Assembly (NCBI GenBank): GCA_904063045.1
Contig: CAJFCJ010000019.1
Coordinates: 1,106,570 to 1,170,569 of the forward strand
Direction: 5' to 3'
DNA: 64,000 nt
From: Dimorphilus gyrociliatus
Taxonomy: Eukaryota; Annelida; Polychaeta; Dinophilidae
A program made the position numbers and the translations under genes. Below are positions 11,980 through 24,681 of this stretch, one piece after another. Each line of letters starts with the position of its first letter. Position 1 is the first letter of the stretch. The notes under the pieces were generated by a model. It did not search any database. It worked only from the letters and a program-made list of their open reading frames with translations, and was not told where the DNA came from.

Positions 11980-13782
11980 GTGAGCTCTTAAAATGAGTAG
12001 TTTGTAGTGATCGTCGTTTATAAATCAAATTACATCTATAATGAACTTACCGGATCGCCAGTAAGTGGATATCAGTTTTGGCGCGAAAATCAAATTGTTT
12101 AGCGATAATAGATTGATGTGTATATAGGCGTAGTTGCCGTCTTTTGTGCGAGACAGTATTGAGTTAGCATCAAGTTGATTGTAGGGCGGTAAACGTCCAT
12201 GTTTTTACGTGCGCTCGGCGTCGTATATCGTGATTAAGGCATCATTAGTACGTCTTCCTTTGTCTTTCGTGTACCGCGACGGTAAACTTGTTACTTATAT
12301 TTTATCTACATCCACCCTTTTACGTCTGTATATCCAATGTACACATACGACGAACGATTATTCTTTTCTTGTATCCATTATATGTTTTAGGCGGATAAAA
12401 AACGGACGATGCATAAAATAGGCTTCGTGCGTCGTTAGAGTCGATCAAGGCGTTACTTCCTCTCGTCTTGCTCGACGCTTTCGCCCGTTCCTAGCGTCTA
12501 ATCGAGCTTTGATAAAACGCCTTCCACGCAGCCGTAGAGTTTTTTAAAAAAAAGAAAGAATCTTGTTTGTTTTCCTATAGTGCTTTTTTTGGAACCTTCT
12601 AGGCCTACGCACGGAAGGCGTTTATCACGCGATAAACCTCCTCCACTAGCTGCATTAGCACGTTTGTTCTTTTTCCTTTTTGCATGTACGCCTTTACATA
12701 ATATCATTACGTTTATATACACATTTATTTAAAACACGCCTGACGTTTCTTTTCCGTTAGTCACGCGTTTATCAGGATGTCATTTGGCCTCGGGTTTTAG
12801 GCAAGGATTAATTAAGTAATACAGTGCGTCTCTTTTTAGTTCCACTATAGACTAATCATAATCGTAGAAGACGCGCACCATCTGGTCGATTTTCGGCTAC
12901 GCCACCTGGTGTTCGCCGACTCAGTCACTTTGATGTCGATTCTGGCAATTAGCTTTTATCGATGGCGAAATGAAACGAGATTCTCTAATGATTTCCTGAC
13001 TTCATCGGGCCAAAACTCTTTTTTTTTCTTCCGCATGCAAATAGGCTTTTTCTTTTTAATAAAAAAGAATAACTAGGGAAGAGAAACAGAAATAATAATA
13101 ATAAAAAAGTTCCCTTCTTCGATGGCATAAAAAGAGGACTACGTAGTCTCGACAATGTACTTTGTAAACAATGTTATCTGCAACTCAGCTACGCTTATCA
13201 TTATTTTCTCGACAAAAATATTTTTTCGCCTGTTTATTTCTAAGCGGCCTTGTTCGTTGTCGGCCTATCGTTAATTGATCGTTTCCGTTATGACGTCACA
13301 GGACAAATACTGAGGGGAAGTACCGAATAGAATATCGATAGAAAGCGATGCTTTTAAAAACAACTTCATCTTATCTATCTAGAACAAATTTATAAGGAAA
13401 AATAATTTTAATGTTGATAAATTTACTGCTATTAATAGGTTTTGCTTCAGAAAACTAATTGTTAAGCAAAAATTCCAAAAGTTCACTATGAATCACGTGA
13501 CTGAATAAGGGGCATACCCGGTTCTAGTTGTGAGTCATAATCTATGAATAGGGGAAAGTACACATGCCTTATACGCATGGTCGCCACCGCTTTTATATGG
13601 CTAGTATTGCTCATTCTCTATCCGGTCGCCGCCATGGCCCTACTTCACTTCTAACTAAAAAAAAAACGGGCCTATTTTCGCCGTGCGAGAAGGCCGCGAT
13701 TTTGATATCTCGCCGCACTTGTGTCGCAGCAGCTCTACACTATACAAAAGTATTGTTTTTACTTTCATAACTAGTCGGAAAT
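11980..13782 (+). other. Region between alternative first exons, CpG-containing unique DNA
   Basis: Intronic if exon 1a is used, otherwise upstream regulatory DNA of exon 1b. Repeat-poor and CG-containing, unlike the surrounding AT-rich DNA. Holds the CRE and E-box noted separately. The open stretches at 12209-12421 and 13564-13770 have no family features. Confidence 0.4.
13291..13298. promoter_or_regulatory. CRE palindrome TGACGTCA
   Basis: A perfect CREB/ATF site about 490 bp upstream of exon 1b of the zinc-finger gene. A second ATCACGTGAC E-box is at 13492-13501. Confidence 0.4.
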
Positions 13783-15220
13783 ATGCCGTGTTCTACGAAG
13801 AATAAAGCTGCTTCTCCAGATCGTCGAGTCTATTTCAAGATTAGGTAAGGGTCTTTCATTTTCCAAACGTCTTTTGGACGATTGCCAAGCGTACATTGCT
13901 CCTCGTCGACGGTTTTTTTTTGGCGCGCTTTTAACCCTGGTATTTCCCGCCCGTTTTGAAAATTTCCATCGGATTAAAAGTTTTGTTTCGTTTATATGTA
14001 TCGTGGATCAGTCTGTATTTATAAAATTCGTTGCGATGCGTACTCACGAAGGCGCCGGTCGTACTGTTTTTTTTACTTTGATATTCCGCGCCGCGGTCGT
14101 TTTCATCGATCGAAAAAAATTTTTTCCCCTATTACGTTTTAGTAGTAATTTTCTACGATCCGGGAGAAGAGAACGAGAAACGTTGGCGTGAATAAAACGC
14201 CTAAAGGTGACGGCGAACAGTACTCAGTGACGCTTTTACGAACGTGGTCGGAAGACCGCCGGCTAAACGTAGCGTGCTTAACCTCGACGGCGTCACTCGG
14301 AGTTGACCGACGTTGTTACTGGACGCTCGTCTTGTTTGACGCCGTTAGATTTGGCTAATTTACCGTTTGCTATTAGTAGTATTTTTAGCGTATTGAAAGG
14401 GGGAAATGTATAGGCCTACACTTTTTTTTATTCATCGTGCGAAAGTGCAGAGGCGAGAAGAATGCCGATCGTATTCCAATCATTTCCTTTCTAACTGTAT
14501 AGAATATACTTTATGTGTAATACCGGCTGTAAAAAATTTTTTATCTAAATGTGACATAAGGGTAATAGGTTGCATACGCTTTCGGGTGGCCGCATTCCAA
14601 ATCCTGGGCCAGAGGGTAACACCATCAAGAGTATCAAGTATGGATCCCTGTTTGTCGCTTAATACTGATGGGAAATACATTTAGTAAACTAGTCTACTGT
14701 AATTTGAAGCCCGCCGGGACGGCTATTATTGACAAAATAACGATCTCTGCCGAAATGTAAAAATATACAGCGCGATTAAGTGATTAGCATAATAGGCTGA
14801 ATTGCGTTTGCAAGTAATTATTCCGTAATCTGAGTTATTTCGTCCCGTGTCTTCTGGCTACGCGTTTGCTGGCAACATGCAGCCACACCCCCCAGTCTCC
14901 TGCAACTTGATCACGCCACAATCATACGTTGTTGGTAGGGTCATGTTGCTTTTGCATTCACCACACGACGTCTAATAAGCGTCCTCATTATTCGTCTTAT
15001 CTTTACAGACTCAACGATAAAGTATTGACGTTGAATGCAGCAGCAGGTTAGTTTTATACACACATATATATATATATATATATATAAAAATGTACACAAA
15101 AAAACCAGACCATATATATATATATACTGTATATACTACATGCATATTCACATACTTCCGTTGAGAAATGAGAAAATTTCTATATATGAAGTAACCAACA
15201 AATACAGTATCAAGTAAAGT

Positions 15221-15259
<39 letters not shown>

Positions 15260-18213
15260 ATCTATAATATGCGTGTATATATACAGTAGATATTTATATA
15301 AAATTGTATGTACATATACAATTGAATATAAATTCATATATAAAATGAATAATTTTTATAAATACACAATACTATTATTCATCAATGTACAAAACAATAC
15401 ACCAATATGCTTTTTTCCCAAACGCAGCAACCATCAGCCTCAGCAAGTCGCCTTCTACATCGGCAAGTCAGATGAAAGCGCACCACGCCCCGACTGCTAC
15501 CCCTTTTAGTGACGTCACACCGCGACGCTCGCGCCGACTGGCGTCTAACGGACCGTCGCCGTCCACAGTAGCTGTAGACGCCGCCACGCCTGACGATGAA
15601 CACAAGTTGTCGGCAAAAGAAAATTTAATTACTGAGTCAAACGCCGCCGTTGTCCTCACTGTGGTCGAGCGACTGCCCGACGACGTAGATCTGGACGAAG
15701 AGGGAGAGGAAGAAGAGGACGAAGAAGAAGAGGATATGTGCGAAAGTCTCCTCACTGATACACTATCAATACCTCGCACAGGAGACGGAGTAAAACAGCT
15801 GCAGACATCCTCCAGACCAGTCAGACACGCCGCTAAAACTTGGGATAGCGACATGGTTTGGGGTCACGAAGCCCTTCGAAACGGCGGCGGTTGTTCATCA
15901 TCCTCATCATCCTCACAAGAGAAGACAAATGGGAAAAATGAACCTGCAACGTTTAAATGTCGAACGTGTAATGAAGTATTTATGGAACGTGCCGCTCTTA
16001 AAAGGCATTCAAGAAGACAACATCGTAATGACCGTCCATGGCCAACAAAGAGCGCTTTCGGTACAACGCGGGAGCATCGTACTAACGGAGGTCACGGTGA
16101 CGCTGCCGTTGTCACTCTTAGTAAGGAACGCATGCGGACGTTCGCAAAAGAGATGAAAGAAGCATCAAAGGCCGCTGATAAATTCGTTTGGTGCGCTCTA
16201 TGCCGAAAGAACATATCGAAATTCTATCTAAACACGCATCTACGACTCCACACCGGCCAAAGGCCTTACAGATGCGATTTCTGTGGCTCCTGTTACACGG
16301 ACGATACCAATAGGAATAAGCACGAGAGGAACCATGTTAAGGGTAGACCATTTGCCTGTGATGAGTGTGATGAGCATTTTATTACACCTAGATCTTTAAA
16401 ATTCCATCTTCGAAAAGTTCACAATAGAACAAAAGACGTACCAAGTACGGATGAAATTCTTGCGCAGGTAGCTAATCAACATGGGGTAATAAGAGCGATG
16501 AATGGTAACGGAAGACAAGCCAGTATGGACGATGCTGATACACCACCATCACCACCTGCACAACGTAAACGTTCTAGTCCAATTCATACAACTGATGATA
16601 GTGGAGCCTGTTCGAGTGACTCAGAAGCAGCATATGCTTGTACAGACTGTCCAGAAAATCAAAGAAGAACTTATGCTTCAAGGAGTAGCTTGTATCAGCA
16701 CTACAAACGTTGCCATAGCGGAATTCGTCCAAACCCTCTTAAGCTATCGAACAACAAGCCGATTAAGAAGGAAACACTATCTTATGAAACGTCTGTTAAA
16801 CGACGGCGCTACGACTCATCTCCTCAAATTGTGAGAGTTAAAACCGAAAAAGAGGAAGAGGTTCTTGAGGAAGCTACACTAGAGGATATTGAAAATGTGT
16901 TTGGCTCAATGGAAGAATTACAGCGCGAGGATTGGCCTCCTCCTCATACAACTGCTCTTGTAACTGCAAGATGTTCTCTGTGCGGTTCTGGATTCGCCGA
17001 AGATTCTAAACTTCGAGCTCACATTGAAAACGTTCATGGATTAAATCCGGATCAAGCATCCTCATCTAACGGTTTCTGCCCACCAGGCTACATGGACGCT
17101 CAAAATGTTATCTACTCTTTTCAGCAGCAACAGCAGATGACAGATGTCAGTCCTTCCGCTCGTCTAGCCCCACCAACGCCAGCTACACCAGATGATGAGT
17201 ACGCGTCTTTCCTAATGGGGGGCCAGCAAAGGTCGACCTCTCCCATAGCAACTTCACTAGATATGGATTTAAAATTGCCGAGTTTTGATCAGTTTTTAAA
17301 GCCAGTACCAGATGAGGATAAATCAGCGCCTCGACTTCCCTCTTATTCGGAGTCTTTAGACGTTGCAGCTCCTCCATCTACAACCCATCCGGCCATCGTA
17401 AGCGTTCTTAAGGCGCCCACTTATCATACACTGAAATCTCCAAAAGCCAAATCATTACTTAGCCCTGCCAGACCTGCACTCTCACCCGTCCATTCGCTGC
17501 CACCCTCTCCTCTTACTGTCAGTCCAGCGGCTAGAATTGTTAGTCCAGCAAGATGCAGTACTACTAGTTGTAGTCCGCGAGCTCGGCTCGTTTTACCAAC
17601 TTCATCTACGCCCTCAGCTCCCGCTACTGCAGCCAACAGCAACTCACGCAAACCGCCGGACATGAGCGTCCCGCTCACGCCAATAGACGAGCCCGGAGAC
17701 GTGATTAGCAACAAAGCGTTGCCTTCAATCTCGGCCCTATTACCGCCGCTCGATCAAGACTCTACACCCCCAACTTCGCCCAATAACCGAAAGGTCGATA
17801 TTAATCAAAATCACCAGATGGCGCGAAGAGAAAGTATTGTTTGTAGGTTACGCAAAGCCTTAAAAGGAGTAGGAGCAAAAATGGGACCAGTTGCAGAACT
17901 ATTAAAAGACGGCTGTTTAGAATCATGGGTCGATGAGCAATTGAATAGTAGTGGAGACGAAATGCCAAACTCTCCACCGCCCTCTCCAGACGGTTTAAAT
18001 GCGTTTTCTACAAATGAACTACTCGACGAACTAATGTCGAGAAGATCTTCCTCATGCGTGTGCGGCTTAATTTTCAACGATCGCACTCATTTAGCCATTC
18101 ATCGAGTGCTGCACGATCCGCACAGGCCGGCGTCCTGCTCAATGTGCAACGAACATTTTGCTACCTGGTGTGAATTTATCGAGCACCTAAATACCGGATC
18201 GGGATGCAAATGA
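13783..18213 (+). CDS. Multi-C2H2 zinc-finger transcription factor, 961 aa
   Basis: Nuclear DNA-binding protein of unassigned subfamily. Exon 1b is 13783-13844 (starts MPCSTKNKAASPD, donor GTAAGG). Exon 2 is 15009-15046. The large terminal exon is 15428-18213, whose acceptor CCAAACGCAG lies inside the open frame; the apparent ORF start at 15385 is intronic. The splice gives 961 residues. Fingers: about 209-233; a tight run of three at about 287-365 with a TGQRPY linker between two of them; about 436-462; about 548-572; and two degenerate fingers at the extreme C-terminus. An acidic Glu/Asp run (about 115-130) follows an arginine-rich RRSRRL motif. The middle is Ser/Pro/Thr-rich and disordered. 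Exon 1a (11933-11979) is an alternative start. Intron 2 is almost entirely TA repeat (15060-15330). I do not recognise a vertebrate orthologue. Confidence 0.85.
15060..15330. repeat. (TA)n-rich tract in intron 2 of the zinc-finger gene
   Basis: Several TA runs (15063-15086, 15115-15135, 15222-15262) separated by short unique pieces and including a TATACTGTATATA palindrome. Confidence 0.85.
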
Positions 18214-18997
18214 ACCACGTAGCCTTAGGGGATTTTACAAACAAAAGCAAAACAAAAACACTACAAAAAAGAGAATGATAGAAAAGGGGAGAGAGAAAAG
18301 TGAATCTAATACGTAACAAAAAGAAAAAGGGACCAAAGAAAAAAAAAAACTCTCACCGACTTGATTCCTTATAATATCTATAAATTTACTTTATTCGTTC
18401 GACATTCCAGAAATTCTTCTTTTTCTTTTCTAGCCGTCTTGTTCGCGTTCATATAATTGTGTCGATTTCTATATATCACCGTTAATGCCTAGTCAGATGA
18501 AAAGAGAAAAGCTTTTGCACTGTATGCAAACTCTTGCAGGTTGTTTTATTTCTTTATTTTGTACATATCCTTGACGCGTATAACGACAGTATTTTTGTAC
18601 ACATTTTTGTCATTTATATTTTCAAAACAATATCCGAAAAAGAAGTTTAGAAAGCATTTATACGAGTAGATTTTTAAAAAATTGTATACAAATTCCCTGT
18701 CCAAGATTATCTATGTTTTCGTACAAAATTTGTGCATTTTCTCAATTTTTATTCAATTCGTTTTACTGTCATGATAATATCTATATGTATATTAAAAACT
18801 GTATATATATATATATATATATTTCTACTATATGCAGTATATTTATATATATACATACATAATACACACACATATATATATATGTATATTTTCTGAAAAG
18901 ATATAATTGTCTACAAAAGCTTATGTATATATCCCACATATATATATATATATATATATTTGGCATATATATTATACGATATAACATAAAATTTTAG
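18214..18997. other. 3' regions of two convergent genes
   Basis: The 3'UTR of the zinc-finger gene meets the 3' end of DNase II on the opposite strand. Contains (TA)n at 18801-18860 and 18870-18970. No gene seen. Confidence 0.5.
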
Positions 18998-20370
18998 TTA
19001 TGTTGTGTTATTGTTCGCACAATACACTCGCTTCTTTGTGCCTGTTTTCTCGGTACATTTTTCTATGCGCTTTATCGATTGACGGTATGCTTTATGAAGG
19101 GCGTATGATCTCCTACATACCGTCCCTCCTCCCCTTCTGAATTGAGATTTGTCCCTATTTATATCACCAATACATGTCCAATATTCGGTACTCTGTCTCG
19201 AATCATCATCGTTCACCGCCCACTTGGAATGATCGGATGTATTATTAAAATTGTCGTTGTTGACCTTTAGACCCTTCACATTCTTCACCGAATACTTTGC
19301 GCTGCAATTTGATTCTAAAACGTCGCTCTTTTTTTCCAATTGCCAGGTGTTTACAAGTAGATCGGAAGTGAGTGTTGACGCTACTAGACCAGAGTATAAA
19401 TCATCACCGAAACATTTAGATTTAGCGAATGTCTTAAAGCCGGAAATGTCGGCGACGCGTTCGCAGGAAGAACGATAAGCTGGATATTTGTTATGAACGA
19501 CTTCGTATAAATATTTAATGTCTAAATAGTTTGGCTTAATGTTAGAAGCGTATACATTCGCTTCATTGTACCACAACTGTTCTATTACCGACGGTAATTG
19601 GCTTCGGTCGACGTTCATACATAATAAGTTCTGACCGAACCGACATCCGCTTCTCGGATAAGCGTATCTAGTTGAAAGGGAAGGGTCGGGCGGAAAATGA
19701 GGTATACTATGCACAATCCAAATAGCTGTTTTCTCATCAAAAATTACCAAGCCTTTAGTATGTCCACAGCCGATAGCTGGGCGACCTTCGGCTGAAGGCG
19801 GTGGCTGATCGTTGTAGATGATGTATTGTAGCTGGAAAAGAACGGAGTAAGAGGAAAATGATACGTCAAGATACAAATTCATGAATGCTTATAAACAATA
19901 TATATACTGTATATATAAATTTATATATATACAACTATATATAAGTTTTATTTTCAAGCAATTAGCTGACGATGCGCGCGCCGCAAATGGAATAAACAAT
20001 CGTAAATTATGCAAATATTTACGCTTTTATTTTCGTATATTTGCCCGACGGTGTAGGAGAGAGGTTGTCGACTATCGTTAACGGATCTCTCATTCCTCCT
20101 CCAGTAAGTTCTTCCACTGTCCAAATAATCGAACGCCTTTCCTTCCTTCAACTTCCGGTCTGAGCTGTGAGCGCGTTTAGGTAATTTGTAGACGGCGAAC
20201 CTTTGAGCAAATAGATTAGTTATTCGATTACTCGAGAAAAATAGCGTTAATAAGCGTTAGCATCCCACTTACCAATCAACCGTCTCGTTCCTATTGTTCC
20301 GGCAAGAGACGTCGCATTTGTTCGGGGAACAAAACAGGAAAAAAATCGATGCTAACAGCGACGAACGCAT
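18998..20370 (-). CDS. Deoxyribonuclease II (lysosomal acid endonuclease)
   Basis: Acid DNase that degrades engulfed DNA in lysosomes (Mg2+-independent, phospholipase-D-like fold; compare C. elegans NUC-1). Exons in gene order: 20370-20273, 20200-20023, 19831-18998; phases fit to 369 residues, the usual length. Exon 1 encodes a signal peptide (MRSSLLASIFFLF). The exon 1/2 join creates the conserved DWFAVYKLP start. Exon 2 ends in the TVGQIY motif and exon 3 opens with YIIYNDQPP. Both catalytic HxK motifs are present: HTKG, then DHSKW near the C-terminus. KCFGDDLYSG and a WTCIGDINR...RGGGT block are also conserved. The long ORF upstream of 19831 on this strand is intron; TTTTCCAG precedes the true acceptor. 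The donor at 20022 is GTAAAT. Convergent with the upstream zinc-finger gene. Confidence 0.95.
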
Positions 20371-21211
20371 AGCGACTGTCTCGAAAAAAACGTATCTCTG
20401 ACTAAATATAACTTAATGCGATCTGCATGTATATATACATGCACACTAATACACATACATACAGACTTATTTGCTATTTATCCCCCAAAGCTATACTATA
20501 TATCAAAGACTGTCGACGGAAAGAGGCTTAAAATCGCTCGCCGATCAGCTTCATCGTCGTTCTACACTAGAAATATACAGTTTCCCTCTACTCTTCAGCC
20601 TTTAATCAATTTCCTCCTGATTTTTATAACAGCCTGCGCGAACTAAATATCACAAAATCATCCTATATGAACAAATTGCGCTACAGGCCATAAACTTAAT
20701 GATATTCCCTTATATACTAAGGAAGGCCTAAGTTTATCATGTAACAATGAGCTTTCATGTACTTGGCTTAGCTTTAATAATATCGTATTTCTACGCCACT
20801 CCTTCTTATTAGTCTGAGAGTGAAAACCGGCGCCCGCACCACGTCGCCACGATTCAATATTACTCTATTAATGCCATCTATCGACCGAATAAAACACCTA
20901 AATTCTCTTTCTTCAATTTGCCTATCTTTCTATTTTTTTTTCTCTCTCTCTCTCTCTCTCTCTCGCTGTCTCTCTTTGCTTATTAAAAAAGTGACACGTT
21001 GTTATCTGGTTGCATACGAAGAAAATGTTTATTAAAAGATCTATTTCAAAAATATATGCCCTTAAAAGTATAAATAGAGAGAAAAGCTGTTTTGGAAATG
21101 CCTAAGTATCAATTTTTATGGAGTAGGAACATTTTGTCTTTTTTTCCTCTTTTTTCCATTATTATTTGTTCAGGTTTCTTTCTTAGTATGTCGTCTGATG
21201 TTTACTTCATA
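20371..21211. other. Intergenic: DNase II promoter side and thymosin 3'UTR
   Basis: A CpG-containing portion up to about 20640 probably includes the DNase II promoter. A (CT)n tract lies at 20941-20963. TTTATT near 21027 could be the minus-strand AATAAA for the thymosin gene. No additional gene seen. Confidence 0.4.
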
Positions 21212-22020
21212 TTACTTGTTCGATTTCCTCTCTTCTTCCAGTTCTGTAAAGGTTGGAGGAAGAAAATGGGTAAAGAGTTGTCATTTTATTGGTAAAATCT
21301 ACAGAAAATACGAATAATAATAGAATCTTATTACGTTCTTTCGTTGGTAAAGGGTTCTTCTCCTTAGTTTCCGTTTTCTTTAATTTACTTGCGTCAAAGG
21401 CTTCGATGTCTTTTTGAACATCTAAAAAAAGAGAAAGAAATGCATATGCAAATATATAGTACATGTCTATAAATATTCCTTTATAATCGGCGTATACAAA
21501 TGTACATCTGTATAAATGAATGTAGAAGTTTACTAAGAATTTGAAAAGCAAACAAACAAACAAAAAAAGTAGACCGGAGAAAAATTGTACACAATTTAAA
21601 AAAAAAAAAGGATGACTAATGAACCTAGAGGAATAAAATGGGAAAATGAACATGAATAAAATAGAAAAAAAAAAGTTGCTTATATGCTTTATACATATAT
21701 AATTAGTTATAACACATCTAAATTACGTTTGGCCTGTTTGTAAAGTGAGGCGTGGCAGTAATGGGGTGTGGTGTATCGATCGATATATGTACGGAAATAT
21801 AACGAAATGTACCATTCATTTTTACATGTTTTTTTTCTTTCTTTTTTCGTCTATTAATGTAACCTTTTTCTATGTAAATATCTACAATTGTAATAAGTTT
21901 ATAAGGTTTTTTCTGTATTTCTTGGTAAGAATGCAAATAGTAAGGAATGCTAAATATTAAGAAAGCTATATTATCTATAACATCATAAATTTTGGTTAGC
22001 GTTGGTGAGGGAAGGAAATA

Positions 22021-22076
<56 letters not shown>

Positions 22077-22200
22077 TTATATACTAATATATATATATAG
22101 ATATATATATGTATATGTATAAAAGAGACTGATTATCAGTAACTAACTAGCCTCTTTGTCTCTACATCTCTCTCTCTCTCTGTCTCTTTCTCTGTCTCTT

Positions 22201-22258
<58 letters not shown>

Positions 22259-22447
22259 AACGTTTACCATGTCTATCCTTTTTCCCCTCTATTCGTATAT
22301 GTACAATGTACAGTATTTTGTATCTTTTCATGCATAATTATATTTTTCTCTTATGCTCTATCTTCTTATCCTATACAGTTATTTTAATTCATTTTAGCTC
22401 TATTTACGAAACTTACCATCTTGCATTTTTGGGTCGGTTTCAGGCAT
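21212..22447 (-). CDS. Beta-thymosin (actin-monomer-binding peptide), 49 aa
   Basis: Single-domain beta-thymosin/WH2-type protein that sequesters G-actin in the cytoplasm. It is split over three tiny exons: 22447-22417 (MPETDPKMQD, GTAAGT donor), 21421-21335, and 21243-21212 (stop TAA 21214-21212). Phases 1 and 1 join cleanly to 49 residues. Exon 2 encodes IEAFDASKLKKTET followed by KEKNPLPTKE, the hallmark thymosin core with the hexapeptide LKKTET. Exon 3 supplies QLEEERKSNK, like the usual KETIEQEK end. Intron 1 (about 1 kb) contains the longest TA array of the window and a (CT)n/(TA)n compound repeat. Only one thymosin repeat is found, unlike the multi-repeat proteins of many invertebrates. 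Confidence 0.92.
22021..22072. repeat. (TA)n array, longest in window
   Basis: About 50 bp of nearly pure TA inside thymosin intron 1. Confidence 0.95.
22166..22258. repeat. Compound (CT)n-(TA)n microsatellite
   Basis: Interrupted CT repeats change directly into TA repeats at about 22235. Confidence 0.95.
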
Positions 22448-24681
22448 CTTGCTTGATTTAGTCTTTTTGGTACTGTTACCACAACTTATAGAAGCTGTTC
22501 AATCGTTGTATAATAACCAAATAATCCTTTGAAAGCATCCGCTCTAAAATAAAAAAGAACGGTAGATTCCATTTTTCTAATAGGAGAGTCGGCTTTAAGT
22601 TTTAGTCATTTTTCACTTTTGAATCATCCAACATTGCTTTTCCATAGCAGAAAGAGAGTGTTACATATTCTTAAAGAATAGATTCTGATTCATCGGCCCT
22701 GAGACGAGATGCGTCATCAGCCCCTTATTGCGTGATTGCAAAACATGGTACTACCACTACCAGTAACCTCACCCGAAAATTATCTACACTAATGACTTGT
22801 GTTAACAAGGAATATATTAATAAGCTTTAAAAAAAATGAATAGCTATGAATTAATGTTTATCAGTTAGTTTAGGTTTTTATGAAATCTACTTTTTTTTAT
22901 GAAAAAACAAAAAGTAACAAATATAAAAATTTATATTAAAAAAAAAGTATGTGAATGTACGGTCAAAACTTATATAACTGCAATTTCGGAAACGTGCCGC
23001 GATAAGAATCTTGAACAATATAAACGGCTAAATTACCTATTATCGCAATTTGTTGATAAGAATGGAAGTTTTGGTATATTTATTCGATGAAATAATTTCC
23101 TAAATTGCTTGGGTGTTGTGCTCCCCTGTGATATGTGTATGTGCTATATGTGCTTTATATATATATATATATATATATGTATAAATTTATACATATATAT
23201 CTGTATATGCGCCTTTGTTTGTACTTGTACTTGATTACTGATATGCAGGTGGGTTTTGCAGATGTAAGAAATAACCATGTTTGTCATCAAGATTAATCTA
23301 ACGAAATGTTTTGTTATAAAGATATACCTGAAACCCTGGAAATTTTTCCCTTATCATTTAATGCAATATAGGAAATTAAATTTTCCCAATGAATTCTCTC
23401 TTTCTCTCTCCTCTATTGTTGACCGCTTGTGAATTTGGTGATAAATTGATAATGCCAACGTTAATGTCAACTTAATGTCTCGATATCGTCTCGTTTCGCA
23501 TTACTGCATTGTTTTTTCTTTATTTAATTAAAAATGCAAAAAAAGGGAAAATATCGAACATATGTTGTTATAAGAAAGTTACGCCCATCATATTACCAGA
23601 CACTAAAGCAACGATTAAGTCTAGCTCTTGTCTGTTTTAAGTAGGCAATTTGAGTAGAGGAATTATGCTGTTTCGTAATAATAATGCTAATAGGCTTGTT
23701 AAAGATGTAATTGAGACCCGTAGCTTTATTCAAAGTCTCGCCAACTCTATTTAACCTTTTGCTATACACTTCTACGCCCTCTACCACACGAAATTAGTGA
23801 AATTAGTCTTTTTTCCCATTAACTTTCTTTTAGTTTTCGTTTCATCTTGAAAAGAGATTCTGACTAGTGATTTAGTACACTACTGCCATCTGTGTTTCAA
23901 AGCGTAGAGAGTATGTACATGTCTATAAGTAAAAATAAAAAGTGTATGCATACCGTACATATACAGTTGTGTAAAATTTCTTTCCACCCACTGTCTTTCG
24001 CCTCCTCGCCCACCTCTCGTATTAAGTTAGAGGCAAAAACCTTAGGCAGATATCAATTAAGAGACAAATAAGAATTAAAGAACATACTTCCACTTTTAAA
24101 AGCATTTTCTCATTAGAGGCCTTCTTTATATAAATTTGACATACGAATATTTTCTTTCTTGCATAAGTAACTTAGAAGAAAAAGGGTGGAAAAAGAAAAA
24201 ACTAGGGGAGTTTTATAAGCAAAATATCAAAATATTTATTACCTTTATAAGATAATTAACAAATAAATAAAAAAAGAGTAATAATCTTATGAATAATAAA
24301 TATTAATAAATATAAATTGACGTAGTTTTTAATGATAAATTATATACATAGTAATTAATATTTGATAAAATCATAGCTTTATTGCGCAATAAGATTTTTT
24401 AAATATTGGTAATTTTAGTGTTATAACAATTAAACAATATATAAAAGAAATTGAATTTTTTACAAGGAAAGAACCATTAGTTAGTAAAAAAAGAAGAGAT
24501 ATTTAATTTCAATTGTTAGTTATAAAACAATAGAGTATAAAGGTTTCAGTTAAATTTTTTACTTTGATTAATTATACTCTCTCTCTCTCTCTCTCTCCTA
24601 TTCCCTTTGAGAAGGAGGTCAACGAATGATAGGGAGAAAAAGAGAACATAATAATAAAAATATCAACACTAATCTTTCTAA
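22448..24681. other. Intergenic: thymosin promoter side and 3' region of the next minus-strand gene
   Basis: No supported gene. (TA)n at 23158-23180; (CT)n at 24578-24598. The open stretch 23593-23787 starts at GTG and has no splice-supported context. The unique 2 kb upstream of the thymosin start may hold its regulatory DNA. Confidence 0.4.

Noticed and set aside
15385-15427. ORF start upstream of the large zinc-finger exon
   Set aside because: It lies in the intron; CCAAACGCAG is an acceptor and exons 2 and 1b join to it in phase.
23593-23787. 64-residue minus-strand ORF
   Set aside because: Starts only with GTG and has no acceptor or homology.
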